A stretch of DNA of 64,000 nt from Anaerolineales bacterium (lineage in GTDB: Bacteria > Chloroflexota > Anaerolineae > 4572-78 > J111). Positions within the stretch are counted from its first letter, which is position 1; each line of letters begins with the position of its first letter. Below, in pieces: positions 1 through 8,357 of the stretch. The translations under genes were made by a program, and so were the position numbers. The stretch lies in NCBI GenBank assembly GCA_015075405.1, contig JABTUK010000001.1, positions 186,001 through 250,000 of the forward strand. Direction: 5' to 3'. Under the pieces are notes generated by a model. The model did no database searches. It was not told the origin of the DNA and was given only the letters and a program-made list of their open reading frames with translations.

Positions 1-2
1 TC

Positions 3-1163
3 GCTCTGGTCATAGACCCGGCTCAAGATAAAGGTGGCTTCTTTTGCTGGCAAGAAGACGGCACTTTGCCTCTAAGAAGATATTCGGGTTTTTATGAGGT
101 GAAAGAGAGTACCAATTCAAAAAGTATCGTCACTTGGTGTAATCTAAAAAGTGAAGATGATTATTCGAGTGAGAATATCATTCAACCAAGCCCTCATGTG
201 GAGCAACCCTCGACTAGGCTAAATGGTGATTTATCTCGCCTGCGCAAATTTGGTATTGCTGCTATCTCAGTTTTATTAATCCTGTTAGTGGGGTTTAGTA
301 TTTATACTTTACAAACTTTAAATAGTGCTGCTGAAACGTCTCGTCATTTAGAGAAGACATTAGCAGCGATAGCTGAAAAATCATATGGTTTGGAAATGGC
401 CGTTCATGCTTTAAATAGGAATGCCACATTGGAGGCTTTCGCCACTGACACCCCAATGCCAACACATACCCCTACGGCAAGTGGCGCAGATAGTAATTTA
501 GAAGATTCTGTGGCAACGATGAGTAAAAGTTTATCTGGTTTGGAAACATCTGTCGCCGCTTTGGTCCATAAAGCTACACTGGACGCATCCAGAACTGAGA
601 CTCCCACTGCCACATACACATCTACCCCGACCAACACGCCAGAACCGACAGACACTCCTACTCAAACAGATACCCCTATTCCTGCAGATACCCCAGTTTC
701 ACCAGTAGAGACGCCAACAGCAGCTTCTCTAGAAACTCCTGTTCAGCCAACAGATACTCCGCTGCCAACAAATACGCCTACCCCTCAGTCTACTCCGGTA
801 GGAGGTTTAATTCTAGTTGGTGATATATCTGTTAAGCAGGGTGATACATTATTGTTATCACCCTATACAGTTCAAGCTAATGTAGAATTAGAGTTTGGCT
901 TTAATATAAAAAATTCCGGTTCAGATAGCGTACAGCCAAAATCAATAGGGATCGGTTTGAAAGAAGATGATACCTTCCAATCCGCTGAAGATTCCTTCCT
1001 AATCGTTCCAAGTGAAGAAAAAACCTTTCACATTAGATTGGCGTTTCCAACAGTAGGGAAGTTTACCGCCTTGGTTAAAATCGAAGAGCAATCTGGGGCG
1101 TGGAGAACCCTACAATTAGAAAGTGGAGAAGACCAAAAAGGCGTCGTTATAACTGTGCAGTAA
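3..1163 (+). CDS. Membrane-anchored protein with Thr/Pro-rich stalk (5' end outside window)
   Basis: The reading frame is open from the first bases of the window, so the gene starts upstream; a TTG at 66 is only an internal codon that could be mistaken for a start. A single hydrophobic helix (encoded about 250-325, core FGIAAISVLLILLVGF) separates a short N-terminal part from a long exported part. After the helix come two similar coiled segments (LEMAVHALNRNATLEA and LETSVAALVHKATLDA), a Thr/Pro linker with repeated PTxTP words, and a C-terminal beta-rich domain of about 110 residues resembling CARDB/Ig-like folds. Such Thr/Pro linkers are common in Chloroflexota surface proteins. It ends 19 bases before the next gene on the same strand, which suggests an operon with the vWA/FHA cluster. 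The function is unknown; a structural or adhesive partner of the complex is my inference. Confidence 0.7.
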   Translation, partial: ALVIDPAQDKGGFFCWQEDGTLPLRRYSGFYEVKESTNSKSIVTWCNLKSEDDYSSENIIQPSPHVEQPSTRLNGDLSRLRKFGIAAISVLLILLVGFSIYTLQTLNSAAETSRHLEKTLAAIAEKSYGLEMAVHALNRNATLEAFATDTPMPTHTPTASGADSNLEDSVATMSKSLSGLETSVAALVHKATLDASRTETPTATYTSTPTNTPEPTDTPTQTDTPIPADTPVSPVETPTAASLETPVQPTDTPLPTNTPTPQSTPVGGLILVGDISVKQGDTLLLSPYTVQANVELEFGFNIKNSGSDSVQPKSIGIGLKEDDTFQSAEDSFLIVPSEEKTFHIRLAFPTVGKFTALVKIEEQSGAWRTLQLESGEDQKGVVITVQ

Positions 1164-1506
1164 AAGATTTTGAGAGTAACTTATGGGATTGTTTGACAAA
1201 GTCAAAAGTATGTTTGGGCATGAGTTGTCAGAAAGTGAATCAACTTCAATCCCAACCGCAAAACTCCGAGAAGTGGATGTTGTTTTTGTAATTGATGCTA
1301 CCGGAAGTATGGCTTCTCAAATCGCTGAGGTAAAGACGCGGTTAAAAGAATTTGCTAAAAAATTAGCAAATTCCGAGGTGCGTCCTTCGGTTGCTTATGG
1401 TGTTGTGGCCTACCGAGATCATCCTCCCGAAGATAATACTTTCGTAACCTACCCTGTACCTTTATCTGAAAATGTCGAAAAAGTACTTAAAGGGATTGAT
1501 TCATTA

Positions 1507-2573
1507 GAGTTATTGCAGAATAAGGGGATAGAACAAGTTTCCCCCTCCCCGACCAGAGAGTTAGGCGGCGGCGGCCGCTCCCCGCTTTTGAATGCGCGGA
1601 TTGACGATAGCCAGGACTGACCGAAAAGCATTATCATACTTGTCAACATCGTGTCGAAACCGCTCAGCTAACACGCGGAAATGCTTAAACTGGCAGATGG
1701 TGTTTTCAACAATAATCCGGCCTCGGGCAAACTCCTGGTTGAGCAGTTTTTGTTCATCGGTCAGCGGTTGAAGTTTGGACTTCTTAAAAGGGATGATCAG
1801 GCTATGATCCGGTAAATCATCCTGAATCCCTTGATACCCCAAGTCACCGCCCACGCTGGTCTCTTTGGGGATTTTGGCCGCAGCGCCGGAATCGCTAAAA
1901 TGCTTGCGGTCGTGCTTGGAGCCAGGGCTGGACTGGCTCAGGTCCCGGACAATCCCCGCTTCATTGACGATGAACTGGGTTTTGCGGCTGTGCTGCTTCT
2001 TTTTACCGGAGAAATCTTTCCTTTGTTGCTCGTCATTGCTGGAACGCCGAATGCGCTGTTCGGTGGCGTCAACATAGGCAAACAGATCGGGCTGTTCCTG
2101 CCAAACCTGCTCAAGTCTTTTACCCTGACCCCGTTTGACCGGCTCGGGCCAGCCCAAGGTGGCTTCACCCACCTGACGTAACACCGGTAGCACGGAATGG
2201 GTGTAGCGACTGGCGGTGGATTTGTCCACCCCGAACAGATAGCCCAGTGCTTCCAGCACCAAGTACAACCGCAACCAAACCAGGGTCATCAGTAATTGTT
2301 CCCGAAAAGGCAGGGTTTGGTGCTGACCCCCGCCGATGGCGCGTTTTCGATCAGGCCGGTCTAACCGTTTGAATTCCTGGTCTTGCCAGAGGGGTTCGGC
2401 TTTGGCCTCTAACTCTTCGAACTCTGCTGCAGTGACACCGGCGAAGCCTTTCAAGATCCTTGGTTTTTTCTTTAACTCGGCATAGCTGATGATCATATCC
2501 GGTTCATCCTTATTCTTTTTCGAGTATGGTCCCGGTTAGTTTACACCCTTGTATCTTTATTCTGCAACAACTC
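1507..2573 (-). mobile_element. IS5-family insertion sequence (IS427-like ends)
   Basis: The element is about 1067 bp with inverted ends: GAGTTATTGCAGAATAA at the left (1507-1523) and its reverse complement with one mismatch at the right (2557-2573). It is flanked by TA on both sides (1505-1506 and 2574-2575). GAG/CTC termini and a TA duplication are typical of the IS427 group of IS5. It holds one transposase gene on the - strand and interrupts a vWA gene. Removing it on paper restores the host reading frame exactly, so the insertion is recent or at least has not been followed by decay of the host gene. Confidence 0.88.
1561..2496 (-). CDS. IS5-family DDE transposase
   Basis: The 311-residue protein has an N-terminal helix-turn-helix region (about residues 60-130, ending VDKSTASRYTHSVLPVLRQV) followed by a DDE_4-type catalytic domain. 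Visible acidic residues are the Asp in FAYVDATEQRI, the Asp in GGDLGYQG, and the Glu in RIIVENTICQFKHFR. The length is normal for a one-frame IS5-family enzyme and there is no frameshift, so it may be active. The ATG follows AAGGATGAACCGGAT, a plausible ribosome site. The C-terminus (RGAAAAA) is encoded by a run of GCC/GCG codons just inside the left end of the element. Confidence 0.9.
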   Translation of the reverse strand: MIISYAELKKKPRILKGFAGVTAAEFEELEAKAEPLWQDQEFKRLDRPDRKRAIGGGQHQTLPFREQLLMTLVWLRLYLVLEALGYLFGVDKSTASRYTHSVLPVLRQVGEATLGWPEPVKRGQGKRLEQVWQEQPDLFAYVDATEQRIRRSSNDEQQRKDFSGKKKQHSRKTQFIVNEAGIVRDLSQSSPGSKHDRKHFSDSGAAAKIPKETSVGGDLGYQGIQDDLPDHSLIIPFKKSKLQPLTDEQKLLNQEFARGRIIVENTICQFKHFRVLAERFRHDVDKYDNAFRSVLAIVNPRIQKRGAAAAA

Positions 2574-3311
2574 TATTAAGTGCTGAGGGGGGAGGTGATG
2601 GGCCAGAGGCAGTTCTTGATGGGCTAGACCACGCTTTGAAGCAAATGAAATGGCGCTTACATTCTCACAAAGTAATCCTTCTGGTTGGAGATGCGCCTCC
2701 TCATGGTGTAGGTACCTGGTATGGAGAGGATAAGGAAGATAACAGTGATCATTGGCCAAAAGGCTGCCCATGTAGTTTAACAATAGAGGATATAAAGTCA
2801 CAAGCTCATGAAAAGGGTATTATCATTTACGCTGTAGGTGTGGGCGAATTGGATTGGATGATCAGAAGTTTTACCGACATTGCTCAAGGAGTCAGCGGTG
2901 AGTTTGTGTCCTTAACGAATGTAGATTCGCTGATAGACAAAATTTTGCCGCTGTTACAAAAGGAATTAGTGAAAGTTGCCCAAGACATTGAAACAGCTTC
3001 TTGGTTGTCTAGTGGATATTCCTTGTTAGAAATGGCTGATGCTTCTAGTAAAACTACTAAGGAAATAGAAGAGAGTGTGGAACGCTTACGAAAGAAAGGA
3101 ATAACTCTAAGTACAGAAATTAGGACAGAATTAGAAGCAATGGCAATAAAACATGCACCCACCCCTAAATCTCAACCTCGAATAAAGCTAGGCACTCCTT
3201 CCAACTCCAATCCTCACAAGAGTGGCCGGATAAAGCTGAAGTAATTACAAATAGCCATCATAGAAACTGTGCTAAAAATACGGAACTATAACAAAGCTTG
3301 GAACAATAGAG

Positions 3312-4643
3312 ATGAAAAAAATGATAAATTGGCTAACTTGGTACTTTTTAGCAAGTATGATTTTGGCTTTTTCGCCTCTATCCCAGACTAACCAAGATAT
3401 TTCGGCGCTGATTACTCAAATTGATAAATCTAATTTTCCGCAGATCAAAGTATATCTTTCTTTGATAGACTCATCGGGGCAACCTATTAAAGCGGTACCT
3501 GCCTCAGCCTTTTCTCTGTTTGAGAATAATATCCCTATAAGAACCTTTGATATAGAAGGTAACAGGGAACCCATAAGCAATATGCTGGTAATTGACCGTA
3601 GTGGAAGTATGGCAGAAGCAGGTAAGATGGATGGAGCTAAGAATGCTGCAATTGCCTATATTGAATCGTTTGAAGCAGATGATTTTGGTGGGGTCGTCGT
3701 TTTTGATACAGAAGTAAATCTGTTACAGGATTTAACCACTAATCACGGCATGCTCATCAACAAAATACAGGAAACTTTCCCAAATGGTCGAACAGCTTTC
3801 TATGACGCGCTGTGGATAGCTTTAGAAAAATTGAATCCAATACCTGGACGCAAATCAGTTATAGCCTTAACGGATGGTCTAGATAACGAAAGCAAGCATA
3901 ATGCCGATGAAATCATTGAGTTTGCCCGAAAGGCGAATATTCCAATTTATGCCATAGGTTTGGGAGATAAAACACAAGCCCAAGAGAGTGAGGCAGGACT
4001 TGACGAAACTTTGCTAACCAAAATTGCAGAAGCTTCTGGGGGATATTATGTGTATTCACCAAGTCCCGGCGAGTTAACAGCTCTGTACACCTTGCTCTCT
4101 GAACAAATACAGAATGAGTACAAACTATCTTATATGTCGCCTAACTCAAATAGGGACGGTAGTAATCGGGATGTTAAAGTTAATGTTATTCAAGATGGGA
4201 AAATTTTAGAGGTATCCCAGTTATACAACCCTGGTGGTGTTATTCCTGTCACTAGCTTTGAAAAAAATGTAACGAATAGTAATGCCTCAATGGTCAGTTA
4301 TGATACATGGTTTTTTGGTAGTCTAGTAATACTGCTTTGCTGTCTGTTTATTCCTTCAGTAACCACTAATTCCTTGTTATTTACTAAGGATTTATACTTC
4401 AATTTAACCTATGTCCATAAAGTGAAGCCGGGATCGCCTCTCATTGGTAATAACTGCGCTAATGAAGGCGCATGGGCGGATAAGTATAAAATCAAAGCTG
4501 GCGATTGGATTGTTATTTGCCCAAGATGTAAGGCAACCTATCATTTAGATTGTTGGCTAGATGACAATATCTGTAATTGTAGATGTGGGATACCAGGATG
4601 CTTGGGTAAAGGTAATCCTTGGGTAAAATATTTCACTATTTAG
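3312..4643 (+). CDS. Exported vWA protein with C-terminal RING-like zinc finger
   Basis: 443 residues. A hydrophobic N-terminal segment (about 5-22) is a signal peptide or anchor. A VWFA-related domain (about 45-310) carries the metal-site motif DRSGS at 95-99 and the distal Asp in ALTDGLDNES. A second membrane helix lies near 338-357. The last 85 residues hold a zinc-finger-like cluster: C382, C403-x2-C406, H411, C414, then C421, C423, C425 and C430. The core CPRCKATYHLDCW resembles the prokaryotic RING-finger families. The predicted topology is vWA outside and zinc finger inside. The vWA part is a close paralogue of the protein at 5515-7161, which has a different cytoplasmic tail. A ligand-sensing outer domain joined to an inner adaptor domain is an inference. 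Confidence 0.85.
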   Translation: MKKMINWLTWYFLASMILAFSPLSQTNQDISALITQIDKSNFPQIKVYLSLIDSSGQPIKAVPASAFSLFENNIPIRTFDIEGNREPISNMLVIDRSGSMAEAGKMDGAKNAAIAYIESFEADDFGGVVVFDTEVNLLQDLTTNHGMLINKIQETFPNGRTAFYDALWIALEKLNPIPGRKSVIALTDGLDNESKHNADEIIEFARKANIPIYAIGLGDKTQAQESEAGLDETLLTKIAEASGGYYVYSPSPGELTALYTLLSEQIQNEYKLSYMSPNSNRDGSNRDVKVNVIQDGKILEVSQLYNPGGVIPVTSFEKNVTNSNASMVSYDTWFFGSLVILLCCLFIPSVTTNSLLFTKDLYFNLTYVHKVKPGSPLIGNNCANEGAWADKYKIKAGDWIVICPRCKATYHLDCWLDDNICNCRCGIPGCLGKGNPWVKYFTI

Positions 4644-4670
4644 ACCTGAGTAATTGAATGGAGTGAGACG

Positions 4671-5528
4671 ATGAGTACACGGATGCGTACTTATTATTAC
4701 GCAATTTTTGGCGCAATGGGAGGACTATTTGGCTGGCGAGTTACAGAAACCACCATTGATTTATCGCATGGCAATATATATATCACTAATATATGGTTAG
4801 GAAGCATAATAGGTTTTTTTATTGGGTTTCTGATAGGAGCGAGTGCCGATTTACTAAAATGGTCATTGCCAAGAATCGTCAAAAGTGGTTTCAGCGGTGG
4901 AATCATCGGATTAATTGCTGGGGCTATTAGTTTGCCTTTGGCCGAGCTGATCTTTCAGCTTAGTGGAGCAGGATTACTTGGTAGAGCATTTAGCTGGGCA
5001 GTCTTTGGATCTATTATTGGCTTATCAGAGGGAATCATCGGAGGTTCACGAAAAATCAATGGGTTCATTGGAGGAGCAGTTGGTGGTGCTATTGGTGGGG
5101 CTGCGCTAGAACTGATAGCTCGGTTAGTAAATGATCTTGTTGTTGGTAAAATCATTGGACTTATGTTACTTGGTGCTTTCATTGGGATTTTTATTGCTCT
5201 GGTTGTAATTTTGTTGAGACAAGCTTGGATAGAGATTGGTAGGGGAAAAACCAAAGGTGAGGCTATAGTTTTGGATAAATTTATATCTTCCACAGCCGCG
5301 CCTATTCAAATTGGTAGTGATCCTAAATGTCGGATTTATATAATTGGAGATAAAAATGTCGAGCCAGAGCATGCTGTGTTGCGTGGTGAAACCACCCATT
5401 TTATCCTACAAAATCTCAGTAGTAGTGGTACCTATGTTGGCGACAGGATAATTGATGTACACACGCTTGTGAATGGAGATACTATCCGAGTGGGTAATAC
5501 GGAATTGGTTTACTATGAAAAGAGATAG
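4671..5528 (+). CDS. Multi-pass membrane protein with C-terminal FHA domain
   Basis: 285 residues. The first 185 hold several Gly-rich hydrophobic helices (for example GFFIGFLIGASADLL, and a stretch with repeated GGA and GGAIGG steps) like glycine-zipper membrane proteins. After a charged linker comes an FHA domain (about 205-285) with the expected landmarks: IQIGSDPKC at the first loop, EPEHAVL at the His-Ala strand, and SSSGTYVGD at the NGT position. The usual Gly-Arg is Gly-Ser and the usual Asn of NGT is Ser, so phosphothreonine binding may be altered or lost. The FHA part faces the cytoplasm if the number of helices is even. The gene overlaps the next one by 14 bases, so the two are probably translationally coupled. 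Confidence 0.85.
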   Translation: MSTRMRTYYYAIFGAMGGLFGWRVTETTIDLSHGNIYITNIWLGSIIGFFIGFLIGASADLLKWSLPRIVKSGFSGGIIGLIAGAISLPLAELIFQLSGAGLLGRAFSWAVFGSIIGLSEGIIGGSRKINGFIGGAVGGAIGGAALELIARLVNDLVVGKIIGLMLLGAFIGIFIALVVILLRQAWIEIGRGKTKGEAIVLDKFISSTAAPIQIGSDPKCRIYIIGDKNVEPEHAVLRGETTHFILQNLSSSGTYVGDRIIDVHTLVNGDTIRVGNTELVYYEKR

Positions 5529-7161
5529 AAGAGATAAAAAATACTTTCATTGGATGTTAATTGTCTTGCCGTTTATTGTAAATTTTTTGATAATCGGTAT
5601 CAATTCTTTTCCGATTACAGCCCAAAATAGTCAGGATATCTCAGTAACTATTAGTCAAATAGACAAGTCAAATTTTCCTCAAGTAGATGTTTATGTTTCT
5701 TTAGTAGATATCTCTGGCCTACCGGTCCAAGCTATACCTGCCTCCTCTATTTCAGTTTTTGAAAATAATACAGCCATTACCAAGTTTGATTTGGAGAGCA
5801 ATCAGACACCCATTAGCAGTCTTCTTGTGCTTGATCGAAGTGGCAGTATGGCTGAGGCAGGTAAGTTGAAAGGTGCCCAAGATGCAGCTGTTGCTTTTAT
5901 TAATTCATTTGGTGTCGATGATCCTGGCGGCTTAATCGTTTTTAATTCACAGGTGAATGTTTTACAAGATTTAACGACCGACCATAATGCTCTTATTAGT
6001 CAAGTATATGGCATTTCTCCTGATGGTAACACAGCATTTTATGATGCACTTTGGATAGCGTTGGAAAGAGCAAATTCAATTTCTGGGCGTAAATCAATCA
6101 TCGCCCTAACCGATGGTTTGGACAATCAAAGTGCTCACAATGTTGATGAAGTTATTGAGTTTGCCCGAAAGGCGAATATTCCGATTTATACTATAGGTTT
6201 AGGAAATAGGATAGAAACGCAAAGCAGTGGGGCTGGACTTGATGAGGGCTTGTTAACAAAAATTGCACAAGCGTCTGGCGGGTATTATACGTTTTCGCCA
6301 AGTGCAACAGAATTGACAGCTTTATATACTACACTTTCTGCCCAAATACAAGCTGAGTACAAAATATCTTATCTGTCTCCTAATCCGAATAAAGATGGCA
6401 GCAATCGAGATATAAAAGTAACGGTTATATGGAATGGAAGAAATTTGGAGTCTTCGCAGCGATACAATCCCGGTGGCATAATCCCTGCTGTAGAAACAAA
6501 GCCAGAATCTCACTGGGATTTGTTTGCTCTAGCATTATTGGCTCTTTTATTTTTGTTAGCTGTACCTGGGCTAATTGACAAAGCTCGATTTGCCCTTACT
6601 GCTCCCGGAACGACAGTCTCGGGTACTTTATCTCATACTACGCTTACTAAAGTATCCTCTACTCCGCCCAAAATCAAATTGAGTCCAGTCTCCAGCTTGG
6701 ATTCTATTACATCTGACGTTTCCTCAGAGTCGGCAAGTCTTGTTCCTCTTGAAGCTGAAGTGGAACCAACGGACGCACCTGTCCCGCCTCAACCTCGCAT
6801 ACGTTTGAAAGAGCTGTTACCTTCTATTTCTGACGAAGAAGACCCTGGAATATCACCATCATCTGAAACTAAGACAGAATCTCTTAGATCCCGTATACGT
6901 TTAGGGGAAACTATAACTTCTGAACTCGAAGGGGCTGTCGGACCTTCTTCTCCTGAATTTGAAAAGACATCAGTGGTAAAGTCGAATGTTGGTATGGAAG
7001 ATGAAAACGTGGAAAGGAGAGGCACAGAGGCTGATCAAGATGAAGAAGGCAGGTATAAACAAAATACTGAGGCACCCTCTGCTTCTCAAATCCCTCGAAT
7101 AAAATTATACGAACCCCCTTCGGAAGATACTTCTAGTTCGGAAAACGATAATTCCGACTAA
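5515..7161 (+). CDS. Exported vWA protein with cytoplasmic motif-bearing tail
   Basis: Start chosen at the ATG at 5515, which sits inside the end of the FHA gene and gives a good signal or anchor segment (about residues 14-37); an upstream ATG at 5473 would bury it. The vWA domain (about 60-320) has the metal-site DRSGS at 107-111 and ALTDGLDNQS, and is strongly similar to the paralogue at 3312-4643. A second helix (about 330-350, LFALALLALLFLLAVPGLI) is followed by about 195 acidic, Pro/Ser-rich and probably disordered residues. That tail holds four copies of a short basic-hydrophobic motif: PPKIKL, PQPRIRL, RSRIRL and IPRIKL. The same motif occurs in the disrupted cytoplasmic vWA protein and in the next gene. 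The tail replaces the RING-like finger of the paralogue. Confidence 0.87.
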   Translation: MKRDRRDKKYFHWMLIVLPFIVNFLIIGINSFPITAQNSQDISVTISQIDKSNFPQVDVYVSLVDISGLPVQAIPASSISVFENNTAITKFDLESNQTPISSLLVLDRSGSMAEAGKLKGAQDAAVAFINSFGVDDPGGLIVFNSQVNVLQDLTTDHNALISQVYGISPDGNTAFYDALWIALERANSISGRKSIIALTDGLDNQSAHNVDEVIEFARKANIPIYTIGLGNRIETQSSGAGLDEGLLTKIAQASGGYYTFSPSATELTALYTTLSAQIQAEYKISYLSPNPNKDGSNRDIKVTVIWNGRNLESSQRYNPGGIIPAVETKPESHWDLFALALLALLFLLAVPGLIDKARFALTAPGTTVSGTLSHTTLTKVSSTPPKIKLSPVSSLDSITSDVSSESASLVPLEAEVEPTDAPVPPQPRIRLKELLPSISDEEDPGISPSSETKTESLRSRIRLGETITSELEGAVGPSSPEFEKTSVVKSNVGMEDENVERRGTEADQDEEGRYKQNTEAPSASQIPRIKLYEPPSEDTSSSENDNSD

Positions 7162-7250
7162 ACTTTATTCAGAATGTGATGAAGTATAAGATCTTAAAAT
7201 AAATTAGAACTCATCTAAATCTGACTTAGAAAATTAGGGTTGGGGGACCA

Positions 7251-8240
7251 ATGAAAAATATTTATAAACTTGCAGGAGATATTCTACGATCCAAGCTCCA
7301 GAAGGATGCACCTGCAGAAGCTGCTATCCTTGGGACAGTTGTAAATGAAGATGTTATAGTTCTTTATGGCGGAATGGACCATGTTGAAGACGTATTAGAA
7401 GCGGCAGGTATCCCTTTTCGTTTAATTTACTCTTTAGACGAAGTGTCACTAGCTCCAAGCCAACTCCTTATTATAAATTGTCCAGGCCACGTTGAAACCG
7501 ATCACATAGAGAAAATACGCTCTTTTGTAGAGAGCGGAGGAAGTCTAATCACCACTGATTGGGCTTTACATAACGTTTTAGAAAAAGTGTTTCCTGGATA
7601 TTTAGAGTGGAACTATGAGAGTACTGGGGATGAAGTAGTCGGTATTAAAATCGTAGCTTCTAACCATCCATTTGTAGCTGGTATCATAACCGAAAAGGGA
7701 GATCCTCAGTGGTGGCTTGAGAGCAGTAGTTATCCTATTAGAGTACTAGATCATAGCAAAGTATCTATTTTGATAGATAGTCCAGAACTTGGTAAAAGAT
7801 ATAAAGAGTCTGCTGTTGCGGTCTTTTTTCCCTTTGGACGCGGTGATGTATTTCACATGATTAGTCACTACTATTTGCAGCGTACTGAACTAAAGAGTGT
7901 TCGACACTCAAAAGGAGCAGATGACTTTATATTCGGAGAGATGAATTTATCCCCTCACGAAATTAAAGCCGGTGATGTTAGTCGAATCCACTTAGGGGAA
8001 ATTGAGAGTGCCTACTCTGCTGCGAAACTTATGTCCAACATCATAATAGATAAAAAGCGTAAATCAATATCTCCTGATAATGAAACAGAGAAAGTACTTG
8101 ACAGTATGGCTAAAAAGTACAGTAGTAAATCTACTGGCGGACAAATTAAATTATCCGATACCTCAAAATCTGGGCAGATAAGAATTCATAATCAAGAAAA
8201 AACTTCCAGAATACGTATTAATCCACCCGATGAGAGCTAA
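7251..8240 (+). CDS. Class I glutamine-amidotransferase-like protein with motif-bearing tail
   Basis: 329 residues, soluble. Residues about 20-220 look like a class I GATase/ThuA-type alpha-beta fold: VIVLYGGMDHVEDVLEAAGI, then LLIINCPGHVETDHIEKIR, then SFVESGGSLITTDWAL. A Cys lies in INCPG, roughly where a nucleophile elbow would be, but I cannot confirm a catalytic Cys-His pair. A later strand has FFPFGRGDVFHMISHYY. The C-terminal 60 residues are polar and end with three copies of the cluster motif (GGQIKL, SGQIRI, TSRIRI). A strong ribosome site (GGGGGA) lies 7 bases before the ATG. It is the last gene of the cluster. A ligand-binding or scaffold role is inferred; no substrate can be named. 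Confidence 0.75.
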   Translation: MKNIYKLAGDILRSKLQKDAPAEAAILGTVVNEDVIVLYGGMDHVEDVLEAAGIPFRLIYSLDEVSLAPSQLLIINCPGHVETDHIEKIRSFVESGGSLITTDWALHNVLEKVFPGYLEWNYESTGDEVVGIKIVASNHPFVAGIITEKGDPQWWLESSSYPIRVLDHSKVSILIDSPELGKRYKESAVAVFFPFGRGDVFHMISHYYLQRTELKSVRHSKGADDFIFGEMNLSPHEIKAGDVSRIHLGEIESAYSAAKLMSNIIIDKKRKSISPDNETEKVLDSMAKKYSSKSTGGQIKLSDTSKSGQIRIHNQEKTSRIRINPPDES

Positions 8241-8357
8241 TACTTCTCAATTGCAAGCGGACCTATTCCTCGTTCAAATACGAGACGGCCAACAGAGATG
8301 CCCAAAAATCCCCGTTATTTGCTTGGCGACAATTATTTTAATCGACAAAAACACAGT

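Larger units (their letters stand above)
1183..3244 (+). pseudogene. Cytoplasmic vWA-domain protein, split by an IS
   Basis: The 5' part (1183-1506) encodes a vWA start with the metal-site motif VFVIDATGSM; the 3' part (2576-3244) encodes the remainder (SAEGGGDGPEAV, then VILLVGDAPPHG carrying the distal metal-site Asp). Removing the insertion plus one copy of its TA target duplication joins codon 108 directly to TTA-AGT-GCT-GAG in frame and gives about 330 residues. There is no signal peptide or membrane helix, so the product would be cytoplasmic. The C-terminal tail carries two copies of a short motif (PRIKL at 3176-3190 and GRIKLK ending the protein) also found in two neighbours. As it stands the gene is disrupted: the first fragment runs into the IS and stops at 1620. 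The 3' part could still be expressed alone from a TTG near 2549. Confidence 0.85.
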
